Shown here in pieces: positions 6,240 through 11,852 of a stretch of 11,852 bases of DNA. Source of the DNA: JBEKYD01 sp049509915. Its GTDB lineage: Bacteria > Acidobacteriota > Terriglobia > Bryobacterales > Bryobacteraceae. The stretch covers positions 1 through 11,852 of the forward strand of contig JBEKZL010000230.1 in the NCBI GenBank assembly GCA_049509915.1. The letters are read 5' to 3'. The position numbers and the translations under genes were made by a program. The notes under the pieces are model-generated. The model made no database searches and was not told where the DNA came from. It saw nothing but the letters and a program-made list of their open reading frames with translations. Each line of letters begins with the position of its first letter. Within the stretch, counting starts at the first letter, position 1.

Positions 6240-8252
6240 TTGAAGCCATACGCAGTCGGAATCGATGTGGGCGGCACCAAGATCGCGGCGGGTGTGCTCG
6301 ACCACTCCATGAACATTCTCTCGGTTCACGTGACGAAGGAACACGCAGGCCGGTTCCCGGCCCAGGTCGTCGACTCGATTGAAAAGGCGTACTGGGAGAC
6401 TTTGAAGCAGGCCCAGGTTTCCCCCAACGCTGTTGCCGGAATCGGACTGAGCTTCGCCGGACACACCGACGGACGCCGCGGCGTAGTTCTCACAAGCTCC
6501 AACATGCCGGAATGGGACCAGGTACCGTTGCGCGACATCGTCGCCGAACGGCTAGGCCAGCCTGTCCTGCTCGACAACGACACCAACCTCGCGGTTGTGG
6601 CGGAGCATCGCTGGGGCGCTGCCCGCGGCGCCGCGGATGTCGTGTACATCACTTTCAGTACAGGTGTAGGAATGGGGATCCTGGTGAACGGCAAGCTCTA
6701 CCAGGGCTTCACTGGCACCGCCGGCGAGATCGGGCACACGGTAGTGGAACTTGGCGGGCGCCGCTGCAGTTGCGGCAAACGTGGTTGCATCATGGCGTAC
6801 GCCTGTGGAATCGCGCTACGCGCACTCGCCTGGGAGCGGATTCAATCGGGCGAAGAGACTGCCTTGCGGGATCTGGCTTGGGATGACCCCAAGCTAATCG
6901 ACGGCGAGTTGATCTGCGGGGTCGCCACCCGCGGCGATCCGGTCGCGCAGGACCTCATCATCTCCACAGGACGGTATCTCGGGATTGCGCTTTCCACCGT
7001 TGTCCAGGTACTCAATCCGGAACTCATCGTGATCGGCGGTGGATTGACGAAGATGGGATCGATGCTGCTCGACCCCTGTCTCGAATCGCTGCGCCAGAAC
7101 GTTCACCCGGTACTGTGGGGCGCGGGACGCATCGTCCTGAGTCGTTTCCAACAGAACGTCAGCATCATCGGGGGCGCGGCCGCGGTCTTCAGCGAGATGC
7201 AATCGGAGGCGCCCGAAACGGTCTCTGCCTTTGCGGCGGTGGCGCTCGACCGCACCGCGCCGGCCCGCTCTGCGATTCGGCTCTCCAACGCGGAACGAAG
7301 CGCGCTCGAACGCGTAGAAGGAAACGTGTTCGACGTTCAGCGCTATTCGCTCGACGACGGCCCCGGCCTGCGCACGGCTGTGTTCCTCAAAGGCTGCCCG
7401 CTGCGCTGCGCCTGGTGCGCCAACCCGGAATCGCAGCGAGTCATTCCCGAACTGCTGCTGTTCGCCAACAGTTGCGTCGCTTGCGGAGCCTGCGTCGACA
7501 TCTGTGCCGCCGAAAGCCGAAAACTCGACGGCGGCCATATCGACTGGGATCGCAAGTCCTGTACGCGCTGCGGCGAATGCGCCCAGATCTGCCCGGCTCA
7601 GGCGACGGTGTGGAGTGGCGTTCGGCGCGCCGCGGGAGACCTCCTGCGCGAGGCGCTCTCCGACGCCGCGTTCTATGAAGACAGCGGTGGACTGACGCTC
7701 ACGGGCGGTGAGCCGCTGTTACAGCCCGTCTTCGCCGAGGCGGTCCTCCGGCTGGCAAGGGCCGAGCGTCTCAACACCGCCATCGAAACCACCGGCAACG
7801 CTCCGTGGGAGACCCTCGAGACCGTCAGTCCTTACGTCGATCTCTGGCTTTTCGATTTGAAACATATGGACAGTCCGGCGCACCGGAAATGGACCGGCCT
7901 CGGAAACGAACTGATCCTGTCCAACCTCCGGCGGCTGGCTGCGTCGGACGTGCCCATCCGGGTTCGCATGCCCCTGATCTCGGAAGTGAACGCGAGCGAA
8001 GACAACCTGCGCCAGACGGGCGAATTCCTTGCCCGACTCGGCGCCGCGATCCAATCGCTCGACCTGCTGCCGTTCCACAAACTGGCCAGGGCGAAGTATG
8101 AAGCGCTCGGCCAAAGCGCCAAGTTCTACGATGCCGGACTAATGCCGGACACCCAGGTGGAAGCCGCGGCGGATTTGCTACGATCCTACAAACTCACGGT
8201 GCACATCGTCGGCCGTGCGACACGAAAGGAGCTTAAATGCTTGCCACAATGA
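6240..8252 (+). CDS. Fused ROK-family sugar kinase and glycyl-radical-enzyme activase (radical SAM)
   Basis: One uninterrupted 670-residue frame carries two enzymes. Residues about 3-322 are a ROK kinase: ATP-site DVGGTK, catalytic Asp114 in DNDTN, sugar-site GEIGH (Glu163, His166), and the zinc motif RCSCGKRGC (Cys176, Cys178, Cys183 with His166). The usual Glu after GC-x is Met185. An Ala/Pro-rich linker (about 323-358) leads to a GRE activase: radical-SAM CPLRCAWC (Cys386, 390, 393), two ferredoxin clusters (Cys412/415/418/422 and 441/444/447/451) and TGGEP (488-492). This is the layout of YbiY/PflC-type activases, about 300 residues long. The TTG start at 6240 has AAGAGG 7 nt upstream; an in-frame ATG at 6168 lacks a ribosome binding site and adds 24 unrelated residues. 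It precedes and overlaps the GRE gene. Likely roles: phosphorylating a hexose-like polyol and installing the glycyl radical. Confidence 0.9.
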   Translation: MKPYAVGIDVGGTKIAAGVLDHSMNILSVHVTKEHAGRFPAQVVDSIEKAYWETLKQAQVSPNAVAGIGLSFAGHTDGRRGVVLTSSNMPEWDQVPLRDIVAERLGQPVLLDNDTNLAVVAEHRWGAARGAADVVYITFSTGVGMGILVNGKLYQGFTGTAGEIGHTVVELGGRRCSCGKRGCIMAYACGIALRALAWERIQSGEETALRDLAWDDPKLIDGELICGVATRGDPVAQDLIISTGRYLGIALSTVVQVLNPELIVIGGGLTKMGSMLLDPCLESLRQNVHPVLWGAGRIVLSRFQQNVSIIGGAAAVFSEMQSEAPETVSAFAAVALDRTAPARSAIRLSNAERSALERVEGNVFDVQRYSLDDGPGLRTAVFLKGCPLRCAWCANPESQRVIPELLLFANSCVACGACVDICAAESRKLDGGHIDWDRKSCTRCGECAQICPAQATVWSGVRRAAGDLLREALSDAAFYEDSGGLTLTGGEPLLQPVFAEAVLRLARAERLNTAIETTGNAPWETLETVSPYVDLWLFDLKHMDSPAHRKWTGLGNELILSNLRRLAASDVPIRVRMPLISEVNASEDNLRQTGEFLARLGAAIQSLDLLPFHKLARAKYEALGQSAKFYDAGLMPDTQVEAAADLLRSYKLTVHIVGRATRKELKCLPQ

Positions 8253-10648
8253 TTGAACCCGGCTGTACCGCACGTGTGAGTCGCCTGCGTCAATGCGTAT
8301 TGGACACGCTGCCGTCAGTCTGCGCCGAGCGCGGTCTGCTGGTGACCGAAGCGCATGAGAAATACACCGCGGATCCCACCGTGTTGCGGCGGGCCAAGGC
8401 TCTCGCCCATGTGTTGGATCACATGACTATCCGCATCGACCAGGGAGAACTGATCGTTGGCAACCAGGCCAGCGCACCGCGCGCAGCACCGCTGTTCCCT
8501 GAATACGAGGCGGATTTTCTGGTCAATGAAGTTGACGAGTTCGCGCACCGCCGGGCCGACGTCTACACCGTGTCGGCGGAGGTGAAGCGCGCCATCCTCG
8601 AAGAAATCTGCCCCTACTGGCACGGGAACACTTTATACGATCACGCCCAAGCCATGCGGCCCACGGAAGTAAACCTGGCAGAGAAGCTCGGTGCGATATC
8701 CGGACGCGGCAATATCTCCTCCGGCGATGGCCATATCATCATGAATATTGCAAAGGTGCTGCGCCAGGGCCTCGCGGGCGTCCTCGATGAGGTCCGAGCC
8801 GCAAGCGCCGCGGTTTCCCCGTACGATGCCGTCGACTTGAAGAAGCGGATCTTCTACCAGGCGGCGGAAATCAGCCTCGAGGCCGCCATCCGGTTCGCCC
8901 GCCGTTATGCCGCCGAAGCCGCACGCCAGGCCAGTGCCGCCGAAGACGCGGACCGCAAGGCGGAACTTGAGCGCGTCGCCGAAGTTTGCGATCGCGTACC
9001 AGCCCTACCCCCGCGCAACTTCCAGGAGGCCGTGCAATCCGCCTGGTTCGTGCACCTGGTGAGCCAGATTGAAAGCAATGGCCATTCGTTTTCGCTCGGC
9101 CGGTTCGATCAATACACCTACCCGTTTTATCAGGCCGACCTCGCAGCCGGGCGGATCACTCCAGAACAGGCGCAGGAGCTGCTCGAGCTGCTGTGGCTGA
9201 AGCTGTTTTCGATTATCAAGATCCGGCCGTGGCATCACACGCGATACGGCATCGGTTACCCAACCTATCAGAACGTTACCATCGGAGGCCAAACCCCAAC
9301 GGGCGAGGACGCGACGAACGACATCTCCTACATGGTTCTCGAGACCATCCGCGAGACTCGCCTGACGCAACCCAATGTTTCGGCCCGGATCCACACGGGA
9401 ACACCCGATCGTTTCCTGTTGGAGTGCGCCAGGACCATCCGTCTCGGGACCGGCATGCCTGCCATCAAGAACGATGAGATCATCGTGCCGGCCTTGCTGG
9501 ACAAAGGCGTTCGATCCGAGGACGCTTACAATTATGCCATCGTTGGCTGCATCGAAGCCGCGGTACCCGGCAAATGGGGCTATCGCAACACCGGCATGTC
9601 GTTCCTGAATCTGCTCAAGGTTCTGGAACTCACGCTGAACAACGGCACGGACCCCGCCACCGGCACCCAACTGCTGCCCGGGCGCGGTGGTCTCACCGCG
9701 TTCGATTCCATGGAGTCGCTTTACGCCGCCTACCGCGAGCAACTGCGTTTCTACATTCGCGTGAGCATCCAGGCCGATACGGTCGCGGACCTCTGCCTCG
9801 AAGAGATGGCGCCCGACGCATTCTGTTCGTCGCTTGTCGACGATTGTGTCGCGCGAGGCAAGACCATCAAAGAAGGCGGCGCGACGTACGATATCATCAG
9901 CGGTCTCCAGTCCGGCGCCACCAATGTTGCGGACGCGTTCATGGCCCTGAAGACGCGGGTCTACGACGAGAGGGTGCTAACCGCCGCCCAGGTACAGGAA
10001 GCGCTCGCCGCCGATTTCCAGAACCCCGGGGGCGAACTGGTGCGCCAGCGGCTACTGCATGCGCCCAAGTACGGCAACGATCTCGCCGAAGTGGACGGCA
10101 TTGCCGCCCGAGTGCTGAATGACTATCTGGTTGAAGCGAACCATTACCACAATACGCGGCACGGCCGCGGGCCGATTGGCGGCGGCTACGCGGGATCGAC
10201 GTCCAACATCTCGGCGAACGTCCCCTTAGGGGCCAGCGTGGGTGCGACTCCCGACGGACGCCATGCGGGCGAGCCGATTGCGGAAGGAGTGTCACCCGTT
10301 CACGGCTGCGACACCGGTGGCCCCACCAAGGTTCTCCGTTCGCTTTCCAGATTGCCCACCATCAAGAGCATCGCCCAGTTGCTGAACCTGCGCCTGTCGC
10401 CTGGCAGCCTGGAGTCCGAAGAGGGACTCAATCGGTTGGTGGCATTGCTGAAGGGATTTCGCAACCTGAAGCTCTGGCACGTGCAATTCAATACCGTCAG
10501 CACGGAAGCTCTGCTGGAAGCCCAGAAACACCCCCAGAAATATCGGGACCTCGTGGTGCGGGTAGCGGGGTACAGTGCGCTATTTGTGACGCTCGACCGG
10601 GCGACGCAGGACGACATCATCCGCCGCACGTCTTACGATTTGAATTGA
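8237..10648 (+). CDS. Glycyl radical enzyme of the YbiW/PflD type (candidate anhydrohexitol-6-phosphate lyase)
   Basis: This 803-residue GRE is full length (YbiW is about 810). It has the catalytic Cys438 and Glu440 in IVGCIEAAVPGKWGYR, the glycyl-radical loop VVRVAGYSALF with Gly778, and family stretches such as SQIESNGHSFSLGRFDQY. GCIE-A-V-GKWGYR-TGMSF and RDLVVRVAGYSA closely follow E. coli YbiW as I recall it; pyruvate formate-lyase has a Cys-Cys pair instead. YbiW and PflD were reported to cleave 1,5-anhydroglucitol-6-P and 1,5-anhydromannitol-6-P to 1-deoxyfructose-6-P. Start choice: ATG 8237 has AAGGAG 5 nt upstream; ATG 8249 overlaps the previous stop as ATGA but is 17 nt from that site. 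The overlap implies translational coupling to the activase. The cytoplasmic enzyme would be destroyed by oxygen once activated. Substrate is inferred, family is secure. Confidence 0.92.
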   Translation: MLATMIEPGCTARVSRLRQCVLDTLPSVCAERGLLVTEAHEKYTADPTVLRRAKALAHVLDHMTIRIDQGELIVGNQASAPRAAPLFPEYEADFLVNEVDEFAHRRADVYTVSAEVKRAILEEICPYWHGNTLYDHAQAMRPTEVNLAEKLGAISGRGNISSGDGHIIMNIAKVLRQGLAGVLDEVRAASAAVSPYDAVDLKKRIFYQAAEISLEAAIRFARRYAAEAARQASAAEDADRKAELERVAEVCDRVPALPPRNFQEAVQSAWFVHLVSQIESNGHSFSLGRFDQYTYPFYQADLAAGRITPEQAQELLELLWLKLFSIIKIRPWHHTRYGIGYPTYQNVTIGGQTPTGEDATNDISYMVLETIRETRLTQPNVSARIHTGTPDRFLLECARTIRLGTGMPAIKNDEIIVPALLDKGVRSEDAYNYAIVGCIEAAVPGKWGYRNTGMSFLNLLKVLELTLNNGTDPATGTQLLPGRGGLTAFDSMESLYAAYREQLRFYIRVSIQADTVADLCLEEMAPDAFCSSLVDDCVARGKTIKEGGATYDIISGLQSGATNVADAFMALKTRVYDERVLTAAQVQEALAADFQNPGGELVRQRLLHAPKYGNDLAEVDGIAARVLNDYLVEANHYHNTRHGRGPIGGGYAGSTSNISANVPLGASVGATPDGRHAGEPIAEGVSPVHGCDTGGPTKVLRSLSRLPTIKSIAQLLNLRLSPGSLESEEGLNRLVALLKGFRNLKLWHVQFNTVSTEALLEAQKHPQKYRDLVVRVAGYSALFVTLDRATQDDIIRRTSYDLN

Positions 10649-10676
10649 ATCGGGGAGAACAGAATTCCAGCTAATT

Positions 10677-10702
10677 GCTGGCGCTCGGATACCAGCGCCA
10701 GC
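10677..10702 (+). terminator. Stem-loop after the GRE gene, no T-tract
   Basis: GCTGGCGCT (10677-10685) and AGCGCCAGC (10694-10702) form a perfect 9-bp GC-rich stem with an 8-nt loop, 28 nt after the GRE stop. No run of T follows, so a classical intrinsic terminator is not shown. It may stop transcription imperfectly or protect the 3' end of the operon mRNA. Confidence 0.45.
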
Positions 10703-11227
10703 GAAGTGGATGGGCACCATCACCAGGTCACCAGGTCGGTACTTTATCCGCATAACCCCCGGCCCGCGGGACTGGACCCAAAGGAACGCCGAGTCGCGTT
10801 GGAGGAAACAGCGGCCGTCGAAGAAAGCCCGCTATATCCTCAGTTCGTAACAAGGTTCTCGAAAAACTCACGGATCGGCTCACGAAGGTGCGCCGGCGCG
10901 TGCCGAAGGTTCATCGGGATCTCACCAAAGAGCTGATCGCGCCCATCCATAATTTGCCTCTTTCTTCAACTTTCAGATTTTGAACTGTATAATCCCAAAA
11001 ACGCGTGAACTCGCTTTGGGCACGGTCACCGGGCGCCCTGAGCCCAAGGATTTTACCCACCCCCCGGGTTCCCGACCGTCTTTGCCAAAACCCACACCCG
11101 CACCGTGGCATACCCGCGTTTCCGTTGACCGATTTCATGCTCGCCAGGATCACCGAGCGGGTTCAAAATCCAACCGGCTCAAGCCGGGCTTCTCTCTTTC
11201 GTTCATGTGCAATCACAGCAATCGCTT
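10703..11227. other. No clear gene between the GRE operon and the primase remnant
   Basis: Open frames of 76-110 codons on both strands are Arg/Pro-rich and lack motifs. The only better candidate is the 36-codon frame at 10840-10950, listed separately. A TATAAT at 10988-10993 has only a poor -35 and no gene downstream. Confidence 0.4.
10840..10950 (-). CDS. Possible small ORF, 36 residues
   Basis: ATG at 10950-10948 is preceded by AAGAGG with a 6-nt gap. It encodes MDGRDQLFGEIPMNLRHAPA and then HLREPIREFFENLVTN before TGA 10842-10840. The composition is protein-like: an amphipathic, charged C-terminal half. I do not recognise it. It could be a small protein, the tail of a decayed gene, or chance; the Shine-Dalgarno-like sequence is the main support. 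Confidence 0.25.
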   Translation of the reverse strand: MDGRDQLFGEIPMNLRHAPAHLREPIREFFENLVTN

Positions 11228-11381
11228 GTGGTGGGTTGTGGTGGATGTGGTGCCATTTTCCGGAAAGTTCCTATAGGGCGTTCAGGGGCATACTTACCGA
11301 ATACATCCACCACATTTCCACAAAATCCTGTTTTTGAAAAAGTTTCCGGAAAATGGCACCACATCCACCACAACCCACCAC
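11228..11381. repeat. Perfect 39-bp inverted repeat with 76-bp spacer
   Basis: Arm 1 is 11228-11266 (begins GTGGTGGGTTGTGGTGGATG) and arm 2 is 11343-11381, its exact reverse complement. The spacer (11267-11342) contains a third partial copy of the ACATCCACCACAT motif at about 11303-11315. Read on the minus strand, arm 2 encodes VVGCGGCGAIFRK and arm 1 in another frame FPENGTTSTTTH. Gly/Val/Cys-rich then Ser/Thr-rich tails of this sort are found at the ends of some P4-type primase proteins (recalled), so the palindrome probably belongs to the primase gene tail. Confidence 0.85.
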
Positions 11382-11731
11382 GTTTTGCTTAACCTTGCCC
11401 GTCCTCAAACAGCGGAGATCGCAAGCAAACGCCGATGTAGAAGGTAGCCTCACGAGTCACCTTTTTTGGAATTCCGCCTTCGCGCATCCGCTCGGCAAAA
11501 GCGCGCCCACTCATCGGCCGTTCCCCTTTTCCTTCGGCCCATTTCGCGTAACCCTTGTAAAGATCGGATGCTTTGACCTGGCCATCGCCGCGGTGACAGC
11601 TTTCCTGCAGGAAAGTAGCCGTGCGGTCCATATCACGCCGCCAGGCGCCACCGCTCTGCTCTCTCACCCGGCCGAACCAAGCCCCCCACATGCCAGGGAA
11701 TGGCACCCTGCACCGCCCAGGCGAGAATGCC
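11271..11731 (-). pseudogene. P4-type phage/plasmid primase, C-terminal part, frameshifted and cut by an IS
   Basis: Three minus-strand frames in succession give the end of a D5/P4-family primase-helicase. Starting right at the IS junction (11731) one reads GILAWAVQGAIPWHVGGLVR, like the usual 'EGILAWAV-GCL-WQ--GL'. After a shift near 11660 comes AWRRDMDRTATFLQESC, then QVKASDLYKGYAKWAEGKGE followed by RPMSGRAFAERM, the C-terminal winged-helix part. That frame stops at 11391-11389, and a third frame continues KVKQNVVGCGGCGAIFRK to about 11271. The primase and ATPase domains are absent; they would lie beyond the IS. The gene was evidently a prophage or satellite component, now dead: two frameshifts plus an insertion. 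Confidence 0.65.
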
Positions 11732-11732
11732 C

Positions 11733-11757
11733 TAGCCCCAATACTGTTCACTTAACA
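11733..11757 (+). repeat. IS terminal inverted repeat, left end (right-hand IS copy)
   Basis: TAGCCCCAATACTGTTCACT (11733-11752) then TAACA is the exact reverse complement of 97-121. The IS body lies to the right, so this copy has the same orientation as the one at the left edge. It is followed at 11757-11770 by the small palindrome AGCATT-TT-AATGCT. Confidence 0.75.
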
Positions 11758-11811
11758 GCATTTTAATGCTATTCTGTTTTAGGGCTGATGCCTCCAGAAG
11801 GAGGTTGTCCT

Positions 11812-11852
11812 ATGCGCGTTGCGACCGTAGAATCAACTACACTGCTGACGGT
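11812..11852 (+). CDS. Start of an ORF inside the right-hand IS copy (partial, 13 full codons)
   Basis: ATG at 11812 has a strong AAGGAGG (11798-11804) 7 nt upstream and reads MRVATVESTTLLT before the window ends. Its place, 55 nt inside the IS terminal repeat, suggests the N-terminus of the IS transposase whose C-terminus is at 2-106. The pattern V-E-S-T-T-L also resembles the start of small KTSC-domain proteins, so a different reading remains open. Too little sequence is present to decide. Confidence 0.5.
   Translation, partial: MRVATVESTTLLT

Noticed and set aside
9005..9742. A 245-codon minus-strand open frame inside the GRE gene
   Set aside because: It lies wholly antisense to a gene with clear family motifs and shows none of its own.
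8237..10648. Pyruvate formate-lyase as function of the GRE
   Set aside because: PFL has two adjacent catalytic cysteines; here there is one Cys in a GCIE context, and the flanking motifs match YbiW/PflD.
10988..10993. TATAAT as a plus-strand promoter
   Set aside because: The -35 region is poor and no credible gene follows.
11207..11392. Plus-strand 61-codon frame reading VVGCGGCGAIFRK
   Set aside because: It arises from the palindrome: the minus strand gives the same peptide from the other arm, where it fits the end of the primase relic.
1..11852. CRISPR array, tRNA, rRNA, or a defence island
   Set aside because: No spaced direct repeats, no tRNA-like cloverleaf or rRNA sequence, and no defence-type genes were seen.

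Overview
The window looks like GC-rich bacterial DNA of an environmental (probably soil) type. Gene styles such as the cupin-type AraC regulator, the secreted E-set esterase and the TTG starts suggest Acidobacteriota (Bryobacterales/Solibacter-like). That is an inference: no rRNA, tRNA or marker gene is present.

Layout. (1) 1-121 is the 3' end of an IS4-like insertion sequence: the last 34 codons of a transposase and the terminal inverted repeat. (2) 122-1810 holds no intact gene. It contains decayed mobile-element pieces: an IstB-like C-terminus, a frameshifted tyrosine-recombinase N-domain, a zinc-ribbon tail and an imperfect inverted repeat. (3) 1811-10648 is the intact core: an AraC-family regulator on the minus strand, then on the plus strand a secreted esterase, a DUF1479 (YbiU-like) putative Fe/2OG oxygenase, a ROK sugar kinase fused in frame to a glycyl-radical-enzyme (GRE) activase, and a GRE of the YbiW/PflD type. 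(4) 10649-11270 has no convincing gene. (5) 11271-11731 is the frameshifted 3' part of a P4-type primase gene, with a perfect 39-bp inverted repeat in its tail. It is cut at 11732/11733 by (6) the 5' end of an IS with the same terminal repeat, which runs off the window. The two IS ends lie as they would in two direct copies flanking an 11.6-kb segment.

How the core may work. E. coli YbiW and PflD were recently reported to open the ring of 1,5-anhydroglucitol-6-phosphate and 1,5-anhydromannitol-6-phosphate ('anhydroglycolysis'). Here the same GRE type sits directly behind one polypeptide combining a hexokinase-like ROK domain (which could make the 6-phosphate substrate) and the radical-SAM activase (which would install the glycyl radical). 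The ROK domain has Met in place of the usual Glu in its CxCGxxGCxE motif, in the sugar site, which would suit a sugar lacking the anomeric hydroxyl. The DUF1479 gene repeats the ybiU-ybiW neighbourhood of E. coli. A secreted esterase could release the polyol from acylated plant compounds. No FSA-type aldolase, dehydrogenase or transporter is in the window.

Regulation. A bipartite element (TTTCGG, then TRTCCGA exactly 25 bp further on, then ATCAGT-A-TTGGC) occurs before the regulator gene and twice before the DUF1479 operon. Its second half also occurs before the esterase gene. In three cases a -10-like hexamer lies 58-59 bp after TGTCCG with no good -35. This looks like a small, activator-dependent local regulon.
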